Assembly: GCA_964434165.1 (NCBI GenBank)
Contig: CAYSUS010000002.1
Location: forward strand, 80,931-144,930
Direction: 5' to 3'
DNA length: 64,000 bases
Source of the DNA: CAYSUS01 sp964434165
Lineage (GTDB): Bacteria; Planctomycetota; Planctomycetia; Pirellulales; Thermoguttaceae
Position numbers and translations under genes: made by a program. Shown here one piece after another: positions 43,213 through 51,450 of this stretch (positions are counted from its first letter, which is position 1; each line of letters begins with the position of its first letter). The notes beneath the pieces were generated by a model. It saw only the letters and a list, made by a program, of their open reading frames with translations. It was not told the DNA's origin and did not search any database.

Positions 43213-43848
43213 GTGACCGACTCGTCTGCGTCCGCCCAGGAAACCCGGGCGATCGACCTGAAGGATCCCGCCCTGTCCGCGTTCCTGGCCTGGCTCGTGC
43301 CGGGGCTGGGACACTTCTACCAGGGACGCACCGGCAAGGCGGTGCTGTTCCTCGTCTGCATCCTGGGGACGTTCGTGTTCGGGGTGTATCTGGGCGGCGA
43401 CGGCGAGGTTGGGTGGGGGCGCGTCGTTTACGCCTCCTGGCGCGAGAACGACAAACGCCTGCCGTACCTGTGCCAGATCGGGGTCGGGCTGCCGGCCATG
43501 CCGGCCTTGGTTCAGGCGAGCCGGCTGAAGAACCGCAAGTCGCCGCTGCTGAACGGATTCATGGCCCCGCCCCGCCTGAAGGACGACCCCAACGAGCAGC
43601 GGAACCGTTACACGCTCGACGAGCTGAACAAGAAGCTCGGGGCGTATTTCGAGCTGGGCACCGTCTATACGATGATCGCCGGTCTGCTGAACGTCCTGGC
43701 GATTTACGACGCTTGGGGCGGACCGGTCTTCGCCGAAGGTCGCAAGAAGGAAGAGGAAGAGGAGGAGGACCGGCCGGCGGAAGGCCAAGGTAGGGACCTG
43801 CGCGACGGCGCCGAGCCGGCCGGCGCGAAGGCCGGGTCGGGCGGATGA
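43213..43848 (+). CDS. Small membrane protein, DUF6677-like
   Basis: A 211-residue protein with hydrophobic stretches (AFLAWLVPGLGHFYQGRTGKAVLFLVCILGTFVFGVYLGG) that suggest two membrane segments, one later segment (YTMIAGLLNVLAIY), and a very acidic/lysine-rich tail (KKEEEEEEDRP). The LVPGLGHFYQGR motif is shared by TM2-domain-like and DUF6677-like proteins. GTG 43213 is the start (TTGTGACC). The gene begins a run of four membrane-related genes ending with trkA. Function unknown. Confidence 0.7.
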   Translation: MTDSSASAQETRAIDLKDPALSAFLAWLVPGLGHFYQGRTGKAVLFLVCILGTFVFGVYLGGDGEVGWGRVVYASWRENDKRLPYLCQIGVGLPAMPALVQASRLKNRKSPLLNGFMAPPRLKDDPNEQRNRYTLDELNKKLGAYFELGTVYTMIAGLLNVLAIYDAWGGPVFAEGRKKEEEEEEDRPAEGQGRDLRDGAEPAGAKAGSGG

Positions 43849-43870
43849 GGCTTCCTGGGAGACCCCACGC

Positions 43871-44080
43871 GTGATCGACAGCCTGCCTCTTCTCGCCATG
43901 AGCGTCGAGGACCTGTGGTTCGCCGTCCCGTTGATCGTTTCGATCAGCCTGGTGTACGCGGCCACGCGGCACGAAGAGCTGCGTCCGATCTTCCGGCACG
44001 CCCTGGGCTGCGCCACCTGGATCGTCGGTTTGATGGCCGCGATCATGGTGCTTCTGATGTTGATCTCGTGGTGGGTCTGA
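43871..44080 (+). CDS. Mini membrane protein A (tandem paralogue)
   Basis: A 69-residue protein with two hydrophobic helices (about 17-32 and 47-67) and the shared motif LWFAVPLIVSISLVYAATRHEE. The GTG start at 43871 follows the previous gene by 22 bp. It is a clear paralogue of the next gene. Both contain the same PLIVS-SLVYAATRHEE core. Role unknown; it sits between a membrane protein and trkA. Confidence 0.7.
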   Translation: MIDSLPLLAMSVEDLWFAVPLIVSISLVYAATRHEELRPIFRHALGCATWIVGLMAAIMVLLMLISWWV

Positions 44081-44134
44081 GCGGCGCCGCGGCCGACCAG
44101 CCCCGCCGTCGATCGCGAGCAGGAGTCCCGATTC

Positions 44135-44335
44135 ATGGCAAACGGTGTTCTTCTCGGCGCCTTGACCCTCCACTCCATGTGGTACGCGCTGCCGCTGATC
44201 GTCTCGGTCAGCCTGGTGTACGCGGCCACGCGGCACGAAGAGATGGAGGCGATCGTTCCCCACGCGGCGCGGGTGGCGGCCTGGATCGCCGGTTTCATGG
44301 CCGCGGTCTTCGTGGTCCTCGTGATCCTGACTTGA
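44135..44335 (+). CDS. Mini membrane protein B (tandem paralogue)
   Basis: A 66-residue protein with two hydrophobic helices and the same core (MWYALPLIVSVSLVYAATRHEE) as the gene before it, so the pair arose by tandem duplication. It ends 16 bp before trkA. The two differ mainly in the N-terminus and the second helix. A helper or regulatory subunit of a membrane complex is possible. Confidence 0.72.
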   Translation: MANGVLLGALTLHSMWYALPLIVSVSLVYAATRHEEMEAIVPHAARVAAWIAGFMAAVFVVLVILT

Positions 44336-44351
44336 GCCTCGAGGGGCCCTG

Positions 44352-45707
44352 ATGCGCATCGTCGTCCTCGGAGCGGGTACGGTCGGCACGTCCATCGCCG
44401 AGCTGCTCTGCCAGAACCGCCACAGCGTGACCGTGGTGGACCACGACCCGGCCAACACCCGGCGCGTGGATCAGGAGCTGGACGTCCGCGCCGTGACCGG
44501 ATCGGCCTCGCAGTCCAGCGTGCTCTTTCAGGGGGGAGTGATGGGGGCCGATCTGTGCCTGGCCGTCACCGGCGACGACGAGGTGAACCTGGTGGCTGCG
44601 AGCATGGCCAAGGCCATGGGCGCGCGGCGGACCGTCGCCCGGGTCTATTCGCCCGTGTTCCGCGACCTGAGCACGTTCGACTACCAGAGGCACTTCCGGA
44701 TCGACCGGCTGCTGAGCCTGGAGCACCTCTCCGCCATGGAACTGGCCCGGGGCATCCGGCACCCGGGCTCGCTTCTGGTGGAGAACTTCGCCCGGGGCGA
44801 GCTGGAGATGCAGGAGTTCGCCATCGCCTCGGAGACCTCGGCCGTGGGCGTGGCCCTGAAGGAGGTGAAGCTCCCCAAAGGCGTGCGCATCGGGTCGATC
44901 CTGCGCGGCGAGAGGATGTGGATCGCCGGGGCCGCGGACCGGCTGGCGGTGGGCGACCGGATCACGTTGATCGGCGCGCGGGAGGATATCGACGACGTAA
45001 AGGACCTGTTCCACGTCGAGCCTCCGCCCAAGCAAGGGGTCGTGATCGCCGGCGGAGGCGAGACGGGCTACCACCTGGCCCAGGTGCTCGAGGGCCGCCG
45101 GTTCGCGGTCGTGCTGCTGGAGATGGACCGCGACCGCTGCGACTTCCTGGCCGCGCACCTGAAGCACGCCACCGTGGTCTGCACCGACTTCCGCCGCCGC
45201 GTGAACCTGGAGGAGGAGCGCGTGGGCAGCGCCGACGTGTTCGTGGCGTCCACCGGCGACGACGAGAACAACATCATGGCCTGTGTCGAGGCCCGGGAGC
45301 TCGGAGCCACCACCTGCATGGCCCTGGTGAGCCGGCCGGACTACGCCAACGTGGTGGGAAAGCTGGGGATCGACCACGCGGTCAGCCCCCGCGAGGTCGT
45401 AGCCAAGCAGGTGATGGGCTTCCTCAACTCCGGGCCGGTCATCTCGCGGATGCCGCTGACGGCGGGGGGGAGTATCGATATCTTCGAGGTTGAGGTGGAG
45501 CCCAGCACGCCGGCCACCGAGCACGTCCTGGCCCAACTGGACCTGCCGCCGCAGTGCCTGATCGCGGCGGTCATCCGCGAGAGCTACGTCCAGGTGCCCG
45601 GTGCCGACGACCGCCTGGAGCCCGGCGACACGGTGGTCGCCCTGGTCGATCGGACCGCCGTGGAGGCGATGCTTCGGGCGTTCACGCCCTCGCGCAAGTC
45701 GGAGTAG
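44352..45707 (+). CDS. trkA: TrkA-type potassium-uptake regulator
   Basis: A 451-residue cytoplasmic regulator of Trk/Ktr K+ uptake with two RCK units. Each begins with a nucleotide-binding Rossmann loop (GAGTVGTSIAELL, 7-19, and GGGETGYHLAQVL, about 237-249) with an acidic residue at the end of strand 2 (VVDHD, LLEMD), followed by an RCK_C part (SAVGVALKEVKLPKGVRIGSI). The length and duplication match TrkA. No trkH/trkG membrane gene lies in view, but two small membrane proteins precede it by 16 bp. ATG 44352 starts the canonical MRIVVLGAGTVG. Confidence 0.93.
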   Translation: MRIVVLGAGTVGTSIAELLCQNRHSVTVVDHDPANTRRVDQELDVRAVTGSASQSSVLFQGGVMGADLCLAVTGDDEVNLVAASMAKAMGARRTVARVYSPVFRDLSTFDYQRHFRIDRLLSLEHLSAMELARGIRHPGSLLVENFARGELEMQEFAIASETSAVGVALKEVKLPKGVRIGSILRGERMWIAGAADRLAVGDRITLIGAREDIDDVKDLFHVEPPPKQGVVIAGGGETGYHLAQVLEGRRFAVVLLEMDRDRCDFLAAHLKHATVVCTDFRRRVNLEEERVGSADVFVASTGDDENNIMACVEARELGATTCMALVSRPDYANVVGKLGIDHAVSPREVVAKQVMGFLNSGPVISRMPLTAGGSIDIFEVEVEPSTPATEHVLAQLDLPPQCLIAAVIRESYVQVPGADDRLEPGDTVVALVDRTAVEAMLRAFTPSRKSE

Positions 45708-45735
45708 GCGGAATCGACCTGCCGCGAATCCGCTC

Positions 45736-45765
45736 TGGAAGCCGCTGGGCCGGTTTGCTAGACTC
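45736..45765 (+). promoter_or_regulatory. promoter-like site for the secreted-protein gene
   Basis: CTGGAA (45736-45741), an 18-bp spacer and TAGACT (45760-45765). The -10 is the same hexamer as before the candidate ncRNA. It lies 100 bp before the start. Confidence 0.35.
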
Positions 45766-45865
45766 CCGGCCGCTCTTCCCCAAGGCGGCCTTCCCCGCGC
45801 CGCCCCGGCGCTGGGCCAGCATGCGGCCTTTCGGCCCGGAAGCCCCTTTCTCCAAGGAGTTTGCG

Positions 45866-46984
45866 ATGCGCAGTACCGGCTGGACCCCATTCTGGATCGC
45901 GGCCCTGGGCGTGCTGGGCCTGAGCAGCCCCGATGTCCAGGCCGCCCCGCCCTGGCAGCAACTGCTCACGTTCCATCGGGTCGAATCCGACCCGGACAAG
46001 TCCTACCTTCTGAGCGAGGGGAACGGCCCGTGGCTGATCATGACGTGCAGCTTCTCCGGCGATCGCGCCGAGGAGCAGGCCCGGCAGCTCGTTCTGGAAC
46101 TGCGCAAGCGATACAAGCTCCCGGCGTACGTTCACCGCATGCATTTCGACGTCAACGACGGCACCGTGGGGCGCGGGGTGGACCGCCACGGGCAACCGGT
46201 GCGCATGCGCTACCGGCGGCCGGCCCAGTTCGATGAGATCGCCGTGATGGTGGGCGACTTCCCCGCCGTGGACGACCCGGGCATCCAGCGGACGCTGGAG
46301 AAGATCAAGTACTCGCATCCGGAGTGCCTCAAGGCCAGCGCCGACCGTCCGACCTCCCAGAACCTGGCTGGCTGGCGCACGCTCGCCCGGTACGTCAGCC
46401 CCGAGAGCGAGAAGCTGGGGCCCATGTGCAAGGCGTTCGTGACCACCAACCCGCTGCGCCCCAAGACGTACTACGCCCCGAAAGGCGTGGACGCGCTGGT
46501 CGCGCGGATGAACCAGGGGCTGGAGCACAGCCTGCTGAATTGCCCGGGCAAATACACGGTGCAGGTGGCCCTGTTCACCGGCTCGGTGGTCATCGACCCG
46601 GAGCGGATCCGGCGGATCGAAGAGGGCCGCGAGGACGTGAAGATCAACCTGGACAAGGCCGCCCTGGCCGCCCACAAGCTGACCGAGGCCCTGCGGCGCA
46701 AGGACTACGAGGCCTTCGAGTTCCACGATCGCGAGGCGAGCATCGTCACGGTGGGGAGCTTCGACTCGGTGGGCTCGCCGCGGCCGGACGGCAAGATCGA
46801 GATCAACCCCGAGATTCACGCCCTGATGGAGTTGTTCAAGGCCGAGCCCGCCACCGTGCCCGGCACCGGCCCCACCGCCAGGACCCTGGTGGGCATTCCC
46901 TTCGACCCGCAGCCGATCCCGGTCGAGGTTCCCAAGCGGGCGATCAGCGCCGATTACCGACGCGAGGCCCTGGGCATGCGCTGA
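45866..46984 (+). CDS. Secreted protein of unknown function
   Basis: A 372-residue exported protein with a signal peptide (WTPFWIAALGVLGLSSPDVQAAP). The body is mixed helix/strand; GNGPWLIMTCSFSGDRAEEQARQLVLELRKRYKLPAYVHRM resembles an SPOR-type domain, which binds denuded peptidoglycan, though I cannot confirm it. A later IDPERIRRIEEGREDVKINLDKA follows. ATG 45866 is supported by AAGGAG at 7 bp. The function is unknown. It is conserved-looking with no low-complexity regions. Confidence 0.7.
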   Translation: MRSTGWTPFWIAALGVLGLSSPDVQAAPPWQQLLTFHRVESDPDKSYLLSEGNGPWLIMTCSFSGDRAEEQARQLVLELRKRYKLPAYVHRMHFDVNDGTVGRGVDRHGQPVRMRYRRPAQFDEIAVMVGDFPAVDDPGIQRTLEKIKYSHPECLKASADRPTSQNLAGWRTLARYVSPESEKLGPMCKAFVTTNPLRPKTYYAPKGVDALVARMNQGLEHSLLNCPGKYTVQVALFTGSVVIDPERIRRIEEGREDVKINLDKAALAAHKLTEALRRKDYEAFEFHDREASIVTVGSFDSVGSPRPDGKIEINPEIHALMELFKAEPATVPGTGPTARTLVGIPFDPQPIPVEVPKRAISADYRREALGMR

Positions 46985-47021
46985 GGTCGATCCAGGCGCC
47001 GGCCTCGGCCGCGGGTTCGGC

Positions 47022-47050
47022 TTGCGTCGGGGCCGCGTGCTTGCTCGAAT
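47022..47050 (+). promoter_or_regulatory. promoter-like site with a leaderless start
   Basis: TTGCGT (47022-47027), a 17-bp spacer and TCGAAT (47045-47050). The -10 ends 6 nt before the ATG at 47057. Confidence 0.45.
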
Positions 47051-47056
47051 GCATCT

Positions 47057-47518
47057 ATGTCCACCGGCTCTGCGCGAAGCTCCAAGACGATTCGGCCCGA
47101 CCCTCCGGTCCCCACCCGGTGGCGGGTGTGGCCGATGGGCGACGGGCCGGTCCGCGCGGTCCTGGTTCTGGGGATGCTCCTGGCGGCGTGGATTCTGGTG
47201 CGGTGGCTCACCGGCCAGGCGCCCCTGGCGATGCTGGCGCTGGCCCTGCTGATGGTCACGCTTTGGCGGTTCTTCGTGCCCGTCACGTTCGAGCTGAACG
47301 CCCAGGGGGTCGAGCAGTCGCTTTTCCGGTGGCGCCGGCGGATTCCCTGGTCGGCGGTAGGCAGCTACGAGGTGTGCCACGGCGGCGTGCTGCTATTGCC
47401 CACGGTCCAGCAGCGGCCCGTCGATGTCTTTCGCGGCCTGTTCCTGCCCTGGGACGGCCGTCGCGAGGAAGTCCTCGCCCACGTACGATACCATCTCGAC
47501 CCTTGGGACGTGGAGTGA
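47057..47518 (+). CDS. Small membrane protein, PH-like
   Basis: A 153-residue protein with two adjoining hydrophobic segments (about 31-52 and 54-72) and a globular C-terminal domain (TFELNAQGVEQSLFRWRRRIPWSAVGSYEVCHGGVLLLP), which resembles the bacterial PH-like domain of membrane-bound proteins. Its probable promoter ends 6 nt before the ATG. Function unknown. Confidence 0.65.
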   Translation: MSTGSARSSKTIRPDPPVPTRWRVWPMGDGPVRAVLVLGMLLAAWILVRWLTGQAPLAMLALALLMVTLWRFFVPVTFELNAQGVEQSLFRWRRRIPWSAVGSYEVCHGGVLLLPTVQQRPVDVFRGLFLPWDGRREEVLAHVRYHLDPWDVE

Positions 47519-47686
47519 CCCGGTGGCCACCGCGGCCGGGCGTCGAATCTGCGAGCGAGTGAGGAAGCGACCGGCGGGAACCCCCACGCCCGACGCGCCG
47601 CACGTGAGCGGCGGGCAAGTCCGCCGGCCGAAGTAACCCTGAGAGCCGCCCCCTGACCTCAGACCCCTGCCCCCTGATCCCTTTCC

Positions 47687-48712
47687 ATGCCCCATCCCGT
47701 AGTCCTGATTCCCGGCGACGGCATCGGTCCGGAAGTGACGGCGGCCACGCGGCGGGTTCTCGAAACGGCCGGCGCGCCGCTGGAGTATTTCGAGAACAAG
47801 GCGGGCATCGCCGCGCTCGACGCCGGACTGGAGTTGATGCCCGAGGAGACCCTCGACGCGATCCGCCGTTTCGGGATCGCGCTGAAGGGCCCGTGCACCA
47901 CGCCGGTCGGCGGCGGCTTCACGTCGGTCAACGTCACCCTCCGCAAGCGGCTCAACCTCTATGCGGCGGTGCGCCCGGTGCGGAGCCTGGAGGGCGTGGC
48001 CACGCGGTTCTCCGATATCGACATGATCATCATCCGCGAGAACACCGAGGGCCTCTACAGCGGCGTGGAGAACCAGGTCACCGACGACGTGGTGATGAGC
48101 ATGAAGGTCGCCACGGAGACCGCCTGCACGCGGATCGCGCGCTGGGCCTTTCGCTTCGCCACGCGCCGGTGGCGGCGTCGGATCACGGTCTTCCACAAGG
48201 CCAACATCATGAAGATGACCGACGGCCTGTTCCTCCGCTGCGCCCGCAAGGTGCACAAGGAGGAGTATCCCAACATCGACTACCAGGAGATGATCATCGA
48301 CGCCGGGTGCATGCGCCTCGTGCAGGACCCGACGCGGTTCGACGTGCTGCTTCTGGAGAACCTCTACGGCGACGTGGTCAGCGATCTGTGCGCAGGCCTG
48401 GTGGGCGGGCTGGGCGTGGTGCCGGGGGCCAACCTCGGCGACGAGATGGCCGTGTTCGAGGCCGTGCACGGCTCGGCCCCGGACATCGCCGGCCAGGGGC
48501 TGGCCAATCCGCTGGCCCTGCTCATGTCCGCGGTGATGCTGCTGAACCACCTCCACGAAACCCGCGGCGACGGGGACGCCAAGGCCGCGGCCGAGCGGAT
48601 CAAGGCGGCGTACAACCGCGCCCTGGCCGACGGAAAGAAGACCCGCGACCTGGGCGGCGACCTGGGGACCGAAGCGTTTGCCGACGCCGTCATCGAGCGG
48701 CTTTCTGCCTGA
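47687..48712 (+). CDS. Isocitrate/isopropylmalate dehydrogenase family enzyme (NAD-type IDH-like)
   Basis: A 341-residue decarboxylating dehydrogenase. It opens with VVLIPGDGIGPEV; the substrate-binding loop TPVGGGFTSVNVTLRKRLNLYAAVRP (about 68-93) has the Ser/Asn/Arg pattern of NAD-dependent isocitrate dehydrogenases. ENTEGLYSG and the metal-binding DVLLLENLYGDVVSD fit. GSAPDIAGQGLANP is the coenzyme loop. The short length (about 341) matches the NAD-type IDH/homoisocitrate dehydrogenase branch, which is common in planctomycetes, more than the NADP IDH of E. coli. It would feed 2-oxoglutarate to the TCA cycle. ATG 47687 is the only good start. Confidence 0.9.
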   Translation: MPHPVVLIPGDGIGPEVTAATRRVLETAGAPLEYFENKAGIAALDAGLELMPEETLDAIRRFGIALKGPCTTPVGGGFTSVNVTLRKRLNLYAAVRPVRSLEGVATRFSDIDMIIIRENTEGLYSGVENQVTDDVVMSMKVATETACTRIARWAFRFATRRWRRRITVFHKANIMKMTDGLFLRCARKVHKEEYPNIDYQEMIIDAGCMRLVQDPTRFDVLLLENLYGDVVSDLCAGLVGGLGVVPGANLGDEMAVFEAVHGSAPDIAGQGLANPLALLMSAVMLLNHLHETRGDGDAKAAAERIKAAYNRALADGKKTRDLGGDLGTEAFADAVIERLSA

Positions 48713-48839
48713 CGTTCCCGTTGGTCGCTCCCTCCAACGCCCGCATCACGCGCTCGGCCTGTTGCTCCATGTCCCGACACAAGACGCCAACAGGCTACTT
48801 ACACGACGCGCGAGCGACACGTGTTTCGATCTGGCCCAG

Positions 48840-48868
48840 TTGCGTTCGCGCGGAGCTTCAGCTACGGT
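48840..48868 (+). promoter_or_regulatory. promoter-like site for the DnaJ/LamG-like gene
   Basis: TTGCGT (48840-48845), a 17-bp spacer and TACGGT (48863-48868) lie 70 bp before the ATG at 48939. The same -35 form is used before 47057. Confidence 0.5.
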
Positions 48869-48938
48869 ACAGCTTCTTGACAAGCCGCCCTGGGGGAAGG
48901 CGGCCCCCTGTCCACGTCTTCTTTGGGAGGAGGATGAC

Positions 48939-51407
48939 ATGGACCAGCCCTTTGACCCCTATCAGAAATGGCTCGGGAAGCCTGAGGCCGAATGCCACGC
49001 CAGCCTGTACGCGCTTCTTGGACTTCAGTTGTTCGAGGCGGACGAAGACGTCATCGCCAACGCGGCCGACCAGCGGATCGTGTTCGTGCGCCAGCAGGCC
49101 ACCGGAGCGAACAAGGCGGTCGCCAAGCAGATCGTTGGCGAGCTGGTCGCGGCGCAGCGCTGCCTGCTGAATGCGGCGACCAAGGCCCAGTACGATGCGG
49201 GCCTCCGGCATGCATCGGCCAAGCCCGAGATCAAGGCGCCTGTCCCTCCACCGCCGCGCGCTTCGCAGGCGGAGGCTGCCCGCGCGCCGGCGGTCGTCGT
49301 CGCTCGGACCTCTCGTCGCGTTCGATCGAGGTTTTCGGGGTTCTGGATCGTAGGATCGATCGCCATTGCTTTGGCCGTCGGCGGCGTGACGGTCGCATTG
49401 CTCCGGAGGCCACAAGATCGATTCACCGCGCAGGCTCGCGACGAGGTCGCGCAGTCGGAAGGGGAGAACGAGTCGGGCAAGGGCGAAGCGGGGCAGGTGC
49501 CCGCCAAGGCATCCGAACGACCCGGCGATGGTGCGCAAGGGCCGGCCTCCGCTGCGGTGAAGGCACCACCTGAGAAGCCGCCGCCCGGCGCCGATCCGAA
49601 GGCACCCCCGGGGCCGGGCAACGGATCGACGGAGCCCACTGCGCAGCATCCCGATCCTTCTGCCGGCGAGGGCCCAGGTTCCGAACCACGGTCGCGCGAA
49701 GAGGAGCCGAGCCAGGTCGAGGACGCGCCTCCCGCCGAACCGCCCAGCGATGAGTGGCCGCAACCCGGCGATGCCGCATCGCCGAAGCCCGACGCGCTGC
49801 CCAAGCGCAAGCCCCCGGCGCCGGAGGTCCAGGCGGAGCTCGAGAGGCAAGTCCGCGATGTTTACGACTTCGCCACGGCGAAGACGCTTGCTGAGAAGTG
49901 CGCCCTGGCAAAGCAACTCGTCGAGAGCCCTGCCGCCAGGGAGGGCCCTGACGAGGCGTTTGTCCTTCATCGCTTGGCCTGTCAGCTCGCGGCCGAGGCC
50001 GGGGATGTGGAGCAAGTGGCAACCTGGCGCGCATGGATCGAACAGACCTACGACGCGGACGTGATGAACCTGGAGATCGATGCCATGATGGCCCTCGGCC
50101 GCGCGCTCGACCGCAAGGGCCGCGATCCGGAGGCGAACGAGGAGTTCCGCGCGTCGGCACAACAACTGCTCGACGAGGCCCTGAGGGAGGATCGCTACGG
50201 CCCGGCGAAGCGACTGGTGGAGCTGGTCCTCGTTCCCGCGACTCGTCGCACGCGCGATCGGGACATGATTCGCGATGCCACGCGCCTGCTGAACCAGGTC
50301 AAGCAGCGGGAGCAGGAGTATAAGTCGGTCCAGGATGCCCTTGCAGCCTTGTCGCAAGCGCCGGACGATGCGGAGGCGAATCTTACCGCGGGACGCTGGT
50401 ATTGCCTCATGAAGGGCCGGTGGGTCAAGGGGCTTCCTCATCTGGCCAAAGGAAAGGACCCCGCTCTGGCGGAAATCGCGCGCAGGGACGTGGCGAACCC
50501 CACCGGCGCTGCGGATCGAGCGGGCGTGGGCGACGGGTGGTGGGATCTTGCCTCCAGCCCTGCATGCAGCCGGGACCCGGATGCCAAGCAGCGCTGTCTC
50601 GAAAGGGCGATGCATTGGTACAAGGAGGCCCTGCCGGGTCTGGATGGGCAGGTAAAGGACCGCGTGGAGCAGCGGATCGCGGACATCGACCCGAAGAACA
50701 AGGAGCCCGTTCTGGTCTTCGATGGCGTTCGAAGTTGTGTCTTGGTGCCCGGGCTCGTCTATGACGGCACGCGGCCGATCACGATCGAGGCGTTTGTCAT
50801 CCCGGCCTCGATCGACAAACGTATGACCGTTGTGGGCTGGGGAGGCGACGGCTACGAAGGCGGGGTGGCGTTGTGTTCGGACGACGACTGGGAATTCCGC
50901 GCGGCAAGCGGCAGCGGCAGTTCCATCTACGATCATCACCGACCGGCACCTGGCAGACGCGTACACGTCGCCTTGAGTTGTGTGGAAGGAAGAGTTGCCG
51001 TTTACGCGGACGGGCAAATCGTCCGCAGGTCCCGTGCCCAAGGCCCGCTACGGACCTTTCCCTTGCCGCTGTGCGTTGGGGCGACCTTGCGTCAGCGGCC
51101 GACGTCGCGCATTCCGGAGACCCGCGAGCACTTCCACGGCGTGATCGAATCGGTCCGCGTCAGCGACGGGGCCCGCTACACCGGGGAGTCCTACGGAGTG
51201 CCCGAGAGCCTTGACCTCGATCAGAGCACAATCGCGCTCTGCCGCTTCGATCAGGGACTCGGCGATGTGGTCCCCGATCTGGCCAAGAAGGCGCGAAAGG
51301 CCAAGATCGTCAGGGCGACCTGGACGACCCGCGGGACGTGGAAAAGGTACCTCGCCAGCAAGCCCGCGGCCCCCGACGTTGGCTACGAGTGGCATCCCCT
51401 CCAATAG
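48939..51407 (+). CDS. DnaJ-like N-terminus, TM, TPR-like and LamG-like modular protein
   Basis: An 822-residue modular membrane protein. Residues 1-85 resemble a J-like domain (SLYALLGLQLFEADEDVIANAADQRIVFVRQQ) without HPD. A transmembrane segment (about 127-149) and a long Pro/Glu/Ala/Ser-rich linker follow, then a helical TPR-like region (about 290-560) and a C-terminal concanavalin/LamG-like domain (about 585-800: LVFDGVRSCVLVPGL ... RRVHVALSCVEGRVAVYADGQIV). It would have its LamG part outside. The combination suggests a scaffold. ATG 48939 follows GGGAGGAGG closely. Planctomycete-type architecture; function unknown. Confidence 0.75.
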   Translation: MDQPFDPYQKWLGKPEAECHASLYALLGLQLFEADEDVIANAADQRIVFVRQQATGANKAVAKQIVGELVAAQRCLLNAATKAQYDAGLRHASAKPEIKAPVPPPPRASQAEAARAPAVVVARTSRRVRSRFSGFWIVGSIAIALAVGGVTVALLRRPQDRFTAQARDEVAQSEGENESGKGEAGQVPAKASERPGDGAQGPASAAVKAPPEKPPPGADPKAPPGPGNGSTEPTAQHPDPSAGEGPGSEPRSREEEPSQVEDAPPAEPPSDEWPQPGDAASPKPDALPKRKPPAPEVQAELERQVRDVYDFATAKTLAEKCALAKQLVESPAAREGPDEAFVLHRLACQLAAEAGDVEQVATWRAWIEQTYDADVMNLEIDAMMALGRALDRKGRDPEANEEFRASAQQLLDEALREDRYGPAKRLVELVLVPATRRTRDRDMIRDATRLLNQVKQREQEYKSVQDALAALSQAPDDAEANLTAGRWYCLMKGRWVKGLPHLAKGKDPALAEIARRDVANPTGAADRAGVGDGWWDLASSPACSRDPDAKQRCLERAMHWYKEALPGLDGQVKDRVEQRIADIDPKNKEPVLVFDGVRSCVLVPGLVYDGTRPITIEAFVIPASIDKRMTVVGWGGDGYEGGVALCSDDDWEFRAASGSGSSIYDHHRPAPGRRVHVALSCVEGRVAVYADGQIVRRSRAQGPLRTFPLPLCVGATLRQRPTSRIPETREHFHGVIESVRVSDGARYTGESYGVPESLDLDQSTIALCRFDQGLGDVVPDLAKKARKAKIVRATWTTRGTWKRYLASKPAAPDVGYEWHPLQ

Positions 51408-51450
51408 GCTGGCGCTTTGCGTCGCGGAGAGCCGTGCGACCGCGATCGTC

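Noticed and set aside
49025..51041. Long minus-strand open frames opposite the DnaJ/LamG-like gene
   Set aside because: They mirror the coding strand in a GC-rich gene; no domain or ribosome site.
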